Positions 1 to 5,938 are shown, counted from the first letter of the stretch. The stretch: DNA of 9,815 bases from JAABYT01 sp964194585 (GCA_964194585.1 CAXMNG010000326.1:1-9815), one strand, 5' to 3'. Notes: generated from the letters alone by a model not told the origin. Numbers and translations: made by a program.

Positions 1-132
1 ATGCCCGGGGACAACATCCAGGTAAAGGTGAACCTGATCGCGCCGATTGCGATGGAAGAGGGCTTGCGGTTTGCGATCCGCGAGGGTGGACGCACCGTGG
101 GTGCAGGCGTCGTCGCGAAGATCATCGAGTGA
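1..132 (+). CDS. tuf: Elongation factor Tu, C-terminal fragment (5' end outside window)
   Basis: Only the last 43 residues and the TGA stop are in the window; the frame is open from base 1. The peptide begins MPGDNIQVKV and contains GLRFAIREGGRTVGAGVV near its end, which is the signature of the third beta-barrel domain of EF-Tu. EF-Tu carries aminoacyl-tRNA to the ribosomal A site as a GTP complex in the cytoplasm; this domain contacts the tRNA T-stem and EF-Ts. The protein ends KIIE, where E. coli ends KVLG, an unremarkable difference. The ATG at base 1 is an internal methionine, not a start. The gene sits 25 nt before rpsJ, as expected for the last gene of a str-type cluster (rpsL-rpsG-fusA-tuf). 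Whether a second tuf copy exists cannot be seen here. Confidence 0.97.
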   Translation: MPGDNIQVKVNLIAPIAMEEGLRFAIREGGRTVGAGVVAKIIE

Positions 133-157
133 TGATGACGAAGTAGGGGATTTCTGA

Positions 158-469
158 ATGGCCAACCAACGTATTCGCATTCGACTCAAGGCATTCGATC
201 ATCGATTAATCGATCAGTCGGCATTCGAGATCGTCGAGACCGCGAGACGCACGGGCGCTCAGGTGAGGGGGCCGATTCCCTTGCCGACCCGCAAGGAACG
301 CTTCACCGTGCTCATTTCGCCCCACGTGAACAAGGATGCCAGGGATCAATACGAAATCCGTACCCACAAACGCATTCTGGATATCATCAATCCGACGGAT
401 AAGACCGTCGACGCGTTGATGAAGCTCGATCTTGCGGCGGGCGTGGACGTTCAAATCAAGCTCAACTGA
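158..469 (+). CDS. rpsJ: 30S ribosomal protein S10 (NusE)
   Basis: The 103-residue product has the same length as E. coli S10 and is near-identical through IRIRLKAFDHRLID and the block GAQVRGPIPLPTRKERFTVL. S10 sits in the head of the small subunit. In the family it also acts as NusE, pairing with NusB in antitermination and linking RNA polymerase-bound NusG to the leading ribosome. An AGGGGA ribosome-binding site at 145-150 lies 7 nt before the ATG and supports the start. It is the first gene of the S10 cluster but follows tuf by only 25 nt, so it is probably read through from the str genes. Bases 190-228 contain a palindrome flanked by direct repeats, described in a separate entry. Identification is essentially certain. 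Confidence 0.99.
   Translation: MANQRIRIRLKAFDHRLIDQSAFEIVETARRTGAQVRGPIPLPTRKERFTVLISPHVNKDARDQYEIRTHKRILDIINPTDKTVDALMKLDLAAGVDVQIKLN
190..228. repeat. 14-bp perfect palindrome flanked by 9-bp direct repeats, inside rpsJ
   Basis: ATCGATTAATCGAT at 201-214 equals its own reverse complement. It is flanked almost symmetrically by two exact copies of GGCATTCGA at 190-198 and 220-228. The region encodes the conserved S10 peptide from Ala-Phe-Asp to Ala-Phe-Glu, so much of the sequence is fixed by the protein, although codon choice (for example the TTA leucine codon) helps complete the palindrome. Whether it binds anything is unknown. Confidence 0.6.
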
Positions 470-479
470 GTCGAAGATC

Positions 480-1136
480 ATGACCATCGGATTAGTCGGA
501 CGAAAATGCGGAATGACGCGGGTCTTCACCGAAGACGGCGGATCGTTGCCGGTGACGGTCATCGAGGTGACGCCGAATCGCGTCACTCAGATAAAAAACA
601 TCGACAACGACGGATACCGTGCCCTGCAGGTGACCACCGGGAGCCGCCGCGCGAAGCTCTTGAACAAGCCGCAGGCCGGGCACTTCGCGAAAGCGCATGT
701 GGATGCGGGCCGTGGTCTGTGGGAGTTTCGCCTGGATGCCGACGAGGGCGCGGATCTCGAGGTCGGCTCAGAGTTGAAGGTCGATCGCTTCGCCGCCGGT
801 CAGAAGCTGGATGCTCGGGGCTGCACCATCGGCAAGGGTTTTGCCGGAGTGGTGAAACGGTACAATTTCCACATGCAGGACGCCACCCACGGCAACTCGC
901 TTTCCCATCGGGCGCCGGGGTCCATCGGTCAGAATCAAACGCCGGGTCGCGTCTTCAAAGGCAAGAAGATGTCCGGCCACATGGGGAACGTGATGCGCAC
1001 AGTCCAGAATCTGGAAGTGGTGCGCATCGACGAGGAACGCAATCTCATTCTGCTCAAGGGCGCCGTTCCCGGCCCCAAGGGTGGCGACGTGGTTTTGAGC
1101 CCGGCGGCGAAAGCCGAGGCCTCTCCGCCGGCTTGA
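480..1136 (+). CDS. rplC: 50S ribosomal protein L3
   Basis: The product is 218 residues (E. coli 209) from the ATG at 480, which begins MTIGLVGRKCGMTRVFTEDG, the canonical L3 N-terminus. An in-frame ATG at 432 lies inside rpsJ and would add non-homologous residues, so it is not used. L3 binds 23S rRNA early in assembly and its long central loop reaches the peptidyl-transferase centre. That loop is visible as DATHGNSLSHRAPGSIGQNQ at 134-153. Gln153 aligns with E. coli Gln150, the residue methylated by PrmB. The C-terminus runs past the E. coli end as an Ala/Pro/Ser-rich tail. The gene starts 10 nt after rpsJ with only a weak ribosome-binding site (GAAG, 473-476), which suggests translational coupling to rpsJ. 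Confidence 0.98.
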   Translation: MTIGLVGRKCGMTRVFTEDGGSLPVTVIEVTPNRVTQIKNIDNDGYRALQVTTGSRRAKLLNKPQAGHFAKAHVDAGRGLWEFRLDADEGADLEVGSELKVDRFAAGQKLDARGCTIGKGFAGVVKRYNFHMQDATHGNSLSHRAPGSIGQNQTPGRVFKGKKMSGHMGNVMRTVQNLEVVRIDEERNLILLKGAVPGPKGGDVVLSPAAKAEASPPA

Positions 1137-1147
1137 GCCAGGGATTC

Positions 1148-1154
1148 AGGAAGG
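1148..1154 (+). promoter_or_regulatory. Ribosome-binding site that decides the rplD start
   Basis: AGGAAGG lies 4 nt before the ATG at 1159 but only 1 nt before the in-frame GTG at 1156. The spacing favours the ATG. Confidence 0.7.
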
Positions 1155-1158
1155 CGTG

Positions 1159-1779
1159 ATGAAACTTGGCTTAGTCACTGCGAAAGGCGCGAAAGCGTCG
1201 AAGAACGTCGAGGTGTCGGAGGCGGCATTCGGCGCGACCTATAACGAGCCACTGGTGCATCAAGTCGTGACCGCCTTCATGGCCGGCGCCCGACGGGGTA
1301 CCCGTGCGCAGAAGTCGCGCGCCCAGGTGAGCGGCGGCGGCGCCAAGCCGTGGAACCAGAAGGGCACCGGACGCGCCCGCGCGGGAAGCATCCGCAGCCC
1401 TATCTGGCGCAGCGGCGGCGTCACCTTCGCGGCCGCGCCCAAGGACTATTCCCAGAAGGTCAACCGCAAGATGTATCGTGGCGCCATGCGATCGATCTTC
1501 TCCGAACTCGTGCGCCAGGAACGTCTCGTGGTGCTCGAGGAGTTCGGCGTGGACGCGCCGAAAACCAAGCAGCTGACCACCAAGCTCAGCGACCTGGGAT
1601 TGCAGGACGTGCTCATCGTGACCGCGGAGTTCGAGGAGAACCTGGCGCTCGCGGCGCGCAATCTTCACTGGATGACAGTTATCGAAGCCAGCCAGATTAA
1701 TCCCGTGAGTCTCATCGCCTTCGACAAGGTCTTGATCACGGTGCCGGCGTTGAAGCGCGTCGAGGAGAGATTGGGATGA
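1159..1779 (+). CDS. rplD: 50S ribosomal protein L4
   Basis: The product is 206 residues from ATG 1159 (E. coli 201); a GTG immediately upstream would add one methionine. The diagnostic tunnel loop is seen as KPWNQKGTGRARAGS at about residues 63-77, followed by SPIWRSGGVTFA. Lys68 aligns with E. coli Lys63, the position of a classic erythromycin-resistance change. Asn66 replaces the Arg61 of E. coli. L4 binds domain I of 23S rRNA, and its loop forms part of the exit-tunnel constriction with L22. In E. coli, free L4 also represses the S10 operon through its mRNA leader; the 25-nt tuf-rpsJ gap here leaves no room for such a leader, so that control is probably absent or different. The stop overlaps the rplW start (ATGA). 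Confidence 0.98.
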   Translation: MKLGLVTAKGAKASKNVEVSEAAFGATYNEPLVHQVVTAFMAGARRGTRAQKSRAQVSGGGAKPWNQKGTGRARAGSIRSPIWRSGGVTFAAAPKDYSQKVNRKMYRGAMRSIFSELVRQERLVVLEEFGVDAPKTKQLTTKLSDLGLQDVLIVTAEFEENLALAARNLHWMTVIEASQINPVSLIAFDKVLITVPALKRVEERLG

Positions 1780-2072
1780 ACGACGAGCGCCTGATGAAAG
1801 TGCTGCTCGCGCCCCATGTGTCGGAGAAGAGCACGCGCATCGCGGATTCCTCGAACCAGGTGGTCTTTCGAGTGCTTCCGGACGCCTGCAAGCCGGAGAT
1901 CAAGCGCGCGGTCGAGAAGATGTTCAATGTCGAGGTGATGAGCGTCCGCACTGCCTCGTACAAGGGTAAGCAGAAGCGCTTCCAGCGCACGCCGGGCAAG
2001 CGTTCCGACTGGAAGAAAGCCTATGTGCGTCTGAAACCCGGCCACGATATCGATTTTCTTGGCGGGGAATGA
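1776..2072 (+). CDS. rplW: 50S ribosomal protein L23
   Basis: The product is 98 residues (E. coli 100). The N-terminal motif ERLMKVLLAPHVSEKS matches L23, and Glu17 aligns with E. coli Glu18, the contact for trigger factor and SRP at the tunnel exit. The segment RRTPGKRSDWKKAY-like around residues 70-85 (here RTPGKRSDWKKAYVRLK) is the conserved C-terminal part. L23 binds domain III of 23S rRNA. The start codon overlaps the rplD stop by 4 nt (ATGA), so the two are probably translationally coupled. The stop also forms an ATGA overlap with a seven-codon frame that runs into rplB. Confidence 0.98.
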   Translation: MNDERLMKVLLAPHVSEKSTRIADSSNQVVFRVLPDACKPEIKRAVEKMFNVEVMSVRTASYKGKQKRFQRTPGKRSDWKKAYVRLKPGHDIDFLGGE

Positions 2073-2092
2073 GACCTGAACCATGCCATTGA
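2069..2092 (+). other. Possible 7-codon minicistron bridging rplW and rplB
   Basis: An ATG at 2069 overlaps the rplW TGA as ATGA. Its frame reads Met-Arg-Pro-Glu-Pro-Cys-His and stops at TGA 2090-2092, 7 nt past the rplB start at 2083. rplB itself has only a poor ribosome-binding site, so reinitiation through this frame is conceivable. It may equally be chance. Confidence 0.2.
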
Positions 2093-2919
2093 TCAAGACA
2101 AAGCCCACATCCCCCGGCCGGCGATTCGTCGTCAAGTCCAGTCAGCCGGACTTGCACAAAGGCGAACCCTACGGCCCGCTCGTCGCTCACAAGAGCAAGT
2201 CGGGAGGTCGGAACAACAAGGGTCGTATTACCAGCCGGCATCGCGGCGGTGGACACAAGCAGCGTTATCGGATCATCGATTTCAAGCGCACCAAGGACGG
2301 TATCGTCGGGCGCGTGGAACGCCTGGAATACGACCCCAACCGGACTGCCCATATCGCGCTCATTCTCTACCCCGACGGTGAGCGGCGTTACATCATCGCG
2401 CCGAAAGGCGTGGCCGCGGGAGATGAAGTGAGCTCCGGCGCCGATGCGCCTATCAAGGCCGGGAGTTGTCTGCCGATCCGGAACATTCCCGTGGGCACCA
2501 CCGTGCACTGCGTGGAGCTGAAACCGGGCAAGGGCGCGCAGCTGGCGCGCAGTGCCGGCACGAGCGTGCAGCTCGTTGCCCGTGAGGGTCAGTTCGCGAC
2601 CCTGCGATTACGTTCCGGGGAGCTCAGACGGGTACCCATCGACTGCCGCGCGACGGTGGGAGAGGTGAGTAACTCCCAGCACGGGCTTCAGTCCCTGGGC
2701 AAGGCCGGCGCGACCCGCTGGCGCGGCGTGCGTCCCACCGTTCGTGGTGTCGCCATGAACCCTGTGGATCATCCCCACGGCGGCGGCGAGGGTCGATCCT
2801 CCGGTGGACGTCATCCGGTGACGCCCTGGGGTCAACCCACCAAGGGCCACAAGACGCGGCGCAACAAGCGCACCGACGGCATGATTGTCCGCCGGCGCAA
2901 ACGCGGCAAGGGAGGATAA
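2083..2919 (+). CDS. rplB: 50S ribosomal protein L2
   Basis: The product is 278 residues (E. coli 273). Conserved blocks include KSGGRNNKGRITSRHRGGGH at about 39-58, the OB/SH3-like RNA-binding core, and MNPVDHPHGGGEGRSSGGRH near 225-244. His230 aligns with E. coli His229, the residue implicated in peptidyl-transferase activity. The C-terminal tail is very basic and ends RRRKRGKGG. L2 is one of the largest and most conserved 50S proteins, needed for subunit association and tRNA binding. The ATG at 2083 follows rplW by 10 nt and has only a weak upstream GAG as ribosome-binding signal, pointing to coupling with rplW. The 3' end of this gene carries the ribosome-binding site for rpsS. Confidence 0.99.
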   Translation: MPLIKTKPTSPGRRFVVKSSQPDLHKGEPYGPLVAHKSKSGGRNNKGRITSRHRGGGHKQRYRIIDFKRTKDGIVGRVERLEYDPNRTAHIALILYPDGERRYIIAPKGVAAGDEVSSGADAPIKAGSCLPIRNIPVGTTVHCVELKPGKGAQLARSAGTSVQLVAREGQFATLRLRSGELRRVPIDCRATVGEVSNSQHGLQSLGKAGATRWRGVRPTVRGVAMNPVDHPHGGGEGRSSGGRHPVTPWGQPTKGHKTRRNKRTDGMIVRRRKRGKGG

Positions 2920-2922
2920 GGG

Positions 2923-3198
2923 ATGCCACGCTCGATCAAGAAGGGCCCCTTCGTGGACCACCACCTGGTGCAGAAAGTGGATCAGGCACGGGCGACGAAC
3001 AACAAACGGCCTATCAAGACCTGGTCCCGGCGCTCCATGATCGTGCCCGACATGGTCGGGCTGACCATCGCCGTGCACAACGGCCGGCTGCACGTGCCGG
3101 TGCTGGTGACTGAAAACATGGTGGGCCACAAGCTGGGCGAGTTCGCTCCGACGCGCACCTTCAGGGGGCATTCGGGCGACCGCAAGGTCAAGAAGTAG
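2923..3198 (+). CDS. rpsS: 30S ribosomal protein S19
   Basis: The product is 91 residues, one shorter than E. coli S19. It opens with MPRSIKKGPFVDHHLVQKV and contains the conserved WSRRSMIVPDMVGLTIAVHN block and the C-terminal GHKLGEFAPTRTFRGH motif. S19 lies in the head of the 30S subunit, next to S13, where it contacts A-site tRNA and the inter-subunit bridge region. A strong ribosome-binding site, AAGGGAGGA at 2908-2916, lies inside the end of rplB and ends 6 nt before the ATG; the rplB stop is only 3 nt upstream. A 27-nt spacer with nothing recognisable separates it from rplV. Confidence 0.99.
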   Translation: MPRSIKKGPFVDHHLVQKVDQARATNNKRPIKTWSRRSMIVPDMVGLTIAVHNGRLHVPVLVTENMVGHKLGEFAPTRTFRGHSGDRKVKK

Positions 3199-3225
3199 CC
3201 CGACCCGGCGTGGGATATTGAAACT

Positions 3226-3558
3226 ATGGAAGTATCGGCCAAATTGAAATTCGTGCGCCTGTCACCGCAAAAGGCTCGTCTGGTCGCAGACCAGATCCGC
3301 GGGCTGCCGGTTGAGCGGGCCGTGGAGTTACTCACCTTCAGTGACAAGAAGGCCGCAGGAATCTTGAAGAAGGTGCTCGAGTCGGCAATCGCCAACGCCG
3401 AGCACAACGAGGGCGCGGACATCGACGAGCTGCATGTGCAGACCGTGGTCGTCGACCAGGGCCCGACGCAGAAACGATTTAGGGCGCGGGCCCGTGGCCG
3501 CGTGAATCACATAATGAAGCGTACCAGCCACATTACGCTGACGGTATCGGATATCTGA
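3226..3558 (+). CDS. rplV: 50S ribosomal protein L22
   Basis: The product is 110 residues, the same length as in E. coli. The core KKVLESAIANAEHNEGADID at 48-67 is nearly invariant. The extended beta-hairpin that lines the exit-tunnel constriction is at about 80-100. It reads TQKRFRARARGR, where E. coli has SMKRIMPRAKGR, so the Pro87 and Lys90 positions of E. coli are Ala87 and Arg90 here. L22 contacts all six domains of 23S rRNA and, with L4, shapes the tunnel; changes in this hairpin affect macrolide susceptibility and nascent-chain stalling in E. coli. The ribosome-binding site is weak (GGGA near 3213), with a 27-nt gap after rpsS. Confidence 0.99.
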   Translation: MEVSAKLKFVRLSPQKARLVADQIRGLPVERAVELLTFSDKKAAGILKKVLESAIANAEHNEGADIDELHVQTVVVDQGPTQKRFRARARGRVNHIMKRTSHITLTVSDI

Positions 3559-3569
3559 GCGAGGGCACG

Positions 3570-4247
3570 ATGGGTCAGAAAGTCAATCCAATCGGATTTC
3601 GCCTTGGCATAGTCAAGGACTGGAATTCCATCTGGTACGCCGACGGTCGCGACTATGCGGACAATTTGAATTCGGATATCGCGGTACGCGAGTTTATTCG
3701 CAAAAAACTCGCTCACGCTTCCATCAGCCGTATCGAAATTCAACGTCCGGCCAAGAATGCGCGAATCGTCATTCACACGGCGCGTCCCGGCATCGTCATC
3801 GGTAAGAAAGGCGAGGACATCGATGCGCTTCGCAAAGAAGTGGCCAACATGATGGGCGTGCCTGTGCACATCGGCGTGGAAGAGATCCGCAAGCCCGAGC
3901 TGGATGCCTATCTGGTGGCGGAGAACATCGCCGGGCAGCTCGTTCGACGTATCATGTTCCGGCGCGCCATGAAGCGGGCCGTCACGAATTCCATGCGCCT
4001 CGGCGCCGAGGGCATCAAGGTGAAGGTAAGTGGCCGCTTGAACGGCGCGGAAATCGCGCGGTCCGAGTGGTATCGCGAGGGCCGGGTGCCGTTGCACACG
4101 CTGCGTGCGGACATTGACTACGGGCTGGCCGAAGCACGCACAACTTACGGCGTGATCGGCGTGAAGGTCTGGATCTTCAAAGGCGAAATATTCGACAGCG
4201 CAGAGGAAAGCGAGGTAGCGGAGGCAGAAGCCGCCGCCGCCAGCTGA
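3570..4247 (+). CDS. rpsC: 30S ribosomal protein S3
   Basis: The product is 225 residues (E. coli 233). It starts MGQKVNPIGFRLGIVKDWNS. A KH RNA-binding domain follows, with its GxxG loop as IVIGKKGEDI at 75-84. The C-terminal domain includes FRRAMKRAV; Arg131, Arg132 and Lys135 match the positions of the residues required for mRNA helicase activity in E. coli S3. S3 lines the mRNA entry channel in the 30S head with S4 and S5. After GEIF the protein ends in an acidic, Ala-rich tail (DSAEESEVAEAEAAAAS), of a kind that varies among species; its last codons include a GCC run. A GAGGG at 3561-3565 precedes the ATG by only 4 nt. Confidence 0.99.
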   Translation: MGQKVNPIGFRLGIVKDWNSIWYADGRDYADNLNSDIAVREFIRKKLAHASISRIEIQRPAKNARIVIHTARPGIVIGKKGEDIDALRKEVANMMGVPVHIGVEEIRKPELDAYLVAENIAGQLVRRIMFRRAMKRAVTNSMRLGAEGIKVKVSGRLNGAEIARSEWYREGRVPLHTLRADIDYGLAEARTTYGVIGVKVWIFKGEIFDSAEESEVAEAEAAAAS

Positions 4248-4290
4248 CTGTAGTCAGGTAGTCGGAGCCAGGTAGAGTGGAGAAGTAGTC
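4248..4290 (+). other. rpsC-rplP spacer with short repeated motifs
   Basis: This 43-nt spacer contains the TAGTC pentamer at three places and two near copies of an 8-mer (TCAGGTAG and CCAGGTAG). GTGGAGAAG at 4277-4285 is the rplP ribosome-binding site (GGAG, 8 nt before the ATG). No hairpin of terminator type is seen. Confidence 0.45.
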
Positions 4291-4704
4291 ATGCTGCAAC
4301 CAAAACGCACCAAATTCAGAAAGCAGCAAAAGGGCCGGAATCGCGGTAAGGCGAACGTCGGTAACAAGGTCAGCTTCGGTGACTTCGGCCTCAAGGCGAC
4401 CACGCGCGGTCGTCTCACGGCCCGGCAGATCGAGGCGGCCCGGCGTGCCATTACCCGTCACGTGAAGCGCGGTGCAAACATCTGGATTCGCGTTTTCCCG
4501 GACAAGCCCATTACCAAGAAACCGCTGGAAGTCCGCCAGGGCAAGGGTAAGGGAAATGTCGAGTACTGGGTGGCCCAGGTACAACCCGGCCGCATGCTCT
4601 ATGAAATCCAGGGTGTCGACGAGGAGCTTGCCCGGGCAGCATTCCGGCTGGCGGCGGCGAAGCTGCCGGTCCAGACCGCGTTTACGGTGAGGACGATACT
4701 CTGA
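4291..4704 (+). CDS. rplP: 50S ribosomal protein L16
   Basis: The product is 137 residues (E. coli 136). It starts MLQPKRTKFRKQQKGRNRG and contains GRLTARQIEAARRAITRHVK at about 40-59 and the block KGKGNVEYWVAQVQPGRMLYE. L16 is a late-assembling protein between the A site and the elongation-factor region, needed for peptidyl transfer and tRNA accommodation. Arg82 aligns with E. coli Arg81, which is hydroxylated by the oxygenase YcfD (RoxA); whether this organism has that enzyme cannot be judged. The stop and the rpmC start share one base (TGATG). Confidence 0.99.
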   Translation: MLQPKRTKFRKQQKGRNRGKANVGNKVSFGDFGLKATTRGRLTARQIEAARRAITRHVKRGANIWIRVFPDKPITKKPLEVRQGKGKGNVEYWVAQVQPGRMLYEIQGVDEELARAAFRLAAAKLPVQTAFTVRTIL

Positions 4705-4904
4705 TGGATGCCAAAGAGCTTCGTGCCAAGAGCGCAGATGATCTGGAGAGTGAGCTCCTGGAGCTTTCCCGGGAGGCGTTCAATCTGCGCATGCAAAAAG
4801 GTACGGGTCAACTGTCCCGGCCGAACCAGGTGAAAGACGTCCGGCGAAGTATCGCCCGGGTGAAGACCATATTGAACGAGCGCCGCCGAGCGGAGAGCAA
4901 ATGA
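4704..4904 (+). CDS. rpmC: 50S ribosomal protein L29
   Basis: The product is 66 residues (E. coli 63) and almost entirely helical in pattern: an N-terminal helix with DAKELRAKSADDLESELLEL, the conserved FNLRMQKGTGQL turn, and a C-terminal helix with VRRSIARVKTILNERR. This is the two-helix hairpin of L29, which sits beside L23 at the tunnel exit and helps form the docking platform for nascent-chain factors. TGAGGA at 4688-4693 inside rplP lies 10 nt before the ATG. The gene overlaps rplP by 1 nt and rpsQ by 4 nt, so the three are probably translated in a coupled manner. Confidence 0.98.
   Translation: MDAKELRAKSADDLESELLELSREAFNLRMQKGTGQLSRPNQVKDVRRSIARVKTILNERRRAESK
4892..4897 (+). promoter_or_regulatory. 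Ribosome-binding site supporting the extended S17 start
   Basis: GGAGAG lies 3 nt before ATG 4901 (5 nt from GGAG) inside the end of rpmC. Together with the ATGA overlap it supports initiation at 4901. Confidence 0.65.
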
Positions 4905-5206
4905 GCGAGCAAACCACGACCGACGAGGGTGCGGATGCCGAAAAGCAGGCGCAAGGCCCGACCACGACCCGGACACTGGTTGGACAGGTCGTCAGCGACA
5001 AGATGGACAAGACCATGACGGTTCTCGTCGAGCGGCGCGTCAAGCATCCGCTTTACAAGAAGTACATACGTCGCTCGACGAAATTGCACGCGCACGACGA
5101 AGAAAACACGTGTCGCGTCGGTGATCTGGTGAGCATCGAGCCATGCCGTCCGGTGTCCAAGAGCAAGTCCTGGCGGTTGCACGAAATTCTCGAGCGTGCT
5201 CGTTGA
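4901..5206 (+). CDS. rpsQ: 30S ribosomal protein S17 with N-terminal extension
   Basis: The product is 101 residues against 84 in E. coli. The OB-fold core starts at about TRTLVGQVVSDKMDKTMTV and includes RVKHPLYKKYIRRSTKLHAH and the C-terminal CRPVSKSKSWRLHE. The first 18 or so residues are an added Thr/Gln/Glu/Ala-rich, acidic segment. No ATG, GTG or TTG codon occurs between 4901 and the conserved core (the next is Met35), so the extension follows from the reading frame unless a CTG is used. S17 binds 16S rRNA helices 7 and 11 early in assembly of the 30S body. The frame ends with tandem stops, TGA then TAG. It is the last S10-type gene; rplN follows after 27 nt. Confidence 0.97.
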   Translation: MSEQTTTDEGADAEKQAQGPTTTRTLVGQVVSDKMDKTMTVLVERRVKHPLYKKYIRRSTKLHAHDEENTCRVGDLVSIEPCRPVSKSKSWRLHEILERAR

Positions 5207-5233
5207 TAGTCCAGGTTCAGACGGAGTATTGAC

Positions 5234-5602
5234 ATGATTCAGATGCAATCAGAGCTGGTCGCGGCAGACAATAGTGGTGCCCGCCGCTTGATGTGTATCA
5301 AGGTCCTCGGTGGGTCGCGGCGTCGTTACGCGGGAATCGGCGATGTCATCAAGGTGACCGTGAAAGAGGCCATTCCACGCGGCAAGGTCAAGAAGGGTGA
5401 AATGTACAACGCGGTCGTTGTCAGGACGCGCAAGGGCGTGCGCCGACCTGACGGCTCGCTGATTCGATTCGACAGCAACGCAGCCGTTCTGCTCAATGCC
5501 CAGCTGCAGCCCATCGGCACGCGAATTTTCGGCCCGGTAACCAGGGAGCTCAGGAGCGAACGGTTCATGAAAATTGTTTCGCTGGCCCCTGAGGTTCTTT
5601 GA
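5234..5602 (+). CDS. rplN: 50S ribosomal protein L14
   Basis: The product is 122 residues (E. coli 123) and highly conserved: ADNSGARRLMCIKVLGGSRR at 11-30, KEAIPRGKVKKGE, and the C-terminal GTRIFGPVTRELRSERFMKI. L14 is a five-stranded beta-barrel on the subunit interface next to L19 and is the known binding partner of the ribosome silencing factor RsfS. A GGAG at 5223-5226 lies 7 nt before the ATG. It is the first spc-type gene, but the 27-nt gap after rpsQ shows no convincing promoter (a TTGACA at 5229 lacks a -10 partner), so it is likely co-transcribed with the S10 genes. Confidence 0.99.
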   Translation: MIQMQSELVAADNSGARRLMCIKVLGGSRRRYAGIGDVIKVTVKEAIPRGKVKKGEMYNAVVVRTRKGVRRPDGSLIRFDSNAAVLLNAQLQPIGTRIFGPVTRELRSERFMKIVSLAPEVL

Positions 5603-5620
5603 ACCGGGAGGACACGGGAA

Positions 5621-5938
5621 ATGGCCAAGATCAGAAAAGGTGACGAAGTGCTGGTACGCGCCGGCAAGGACAAAGGCAAGCGTGGCACGGTGCTCAGCGT
5701 TACTCCCGACGACCATGTCGTCGTAGAGGGAATCAACCTGGCCAAGCGCCACATGAAGCCGAATCCTCAGCGCGGTACGGGCGGTGGAATCGTGGAGAAG
5801 GAAATGCCGCTTCATATTTCCAATATCGGCATCTACAACGCCATGGAAGGCAAAGCCGACCGAATCGGCTACAAGCGCCTCGAGGACGGCAAAAAGGTGC
5901 GAATTTACAAGTCGACCGGTGAGGTCGTGGATGTTTGA
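5621..5938 (+). CDS. rplX: 50S ribosomal protein L24
   Basis: The product is 105 residues (E. coli 104). It begins with a KOW motif, KGDEVLVRAGKDKGKRGTVL at 6-25, followed by the conserved EGINLAKRHMKPNP and GGGIVEKEMPLHISNI segments. L24 is an assembly initiator that binds the 5' region of 23S rRNA and sits at the tunnel exit. A strong ribosome-binding site, GGGAGGA at 5606-5612, lies 8 nt before the ATG. The stop codon is immediately followed by a region open in the frame of rplE. Confidence 0.99.
   Translation: MAKIRKGDEVLVRAGKDKGKRGTVLSVTPDDHVVVEGINLAKRHMKPNPQRGTGGGIVEKEMPLHISNIGIYNAMEGKADRIGYKRLEDGKKVRIYKSTGEVVDV

Noticed and set aside
432..479. Upstream in-frame ATG for rplC inside rpsJ
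   Set aside because: Adds 16 residues without homology; the canonical L3 N-terminus begins at 480.
1156..1158. GTG as the rplD start
   Set aside because: Only 1 nt from the ribosome-binding site; the adjacent ATG at 1159 is better spaced.
506..1159. 217-codon alternative + frame within rplC
   Set aside because: Arg/Gly/His-rich shadow of L3. Only its last few codons, at the rplC-rplD junction, are discussed, as a possible bridging frame.
5191..5202. CGAG/CTCG hairpin at the end of rpsQ as a terminator
   Set aside because: Only a 4-bp stem and no following T-run.
5229..5257. TTGACA -35-like hexamer at rplN
   Set aside because: No -10 hexamer at 16-18 nt downstream, and it overlaps the start codon.
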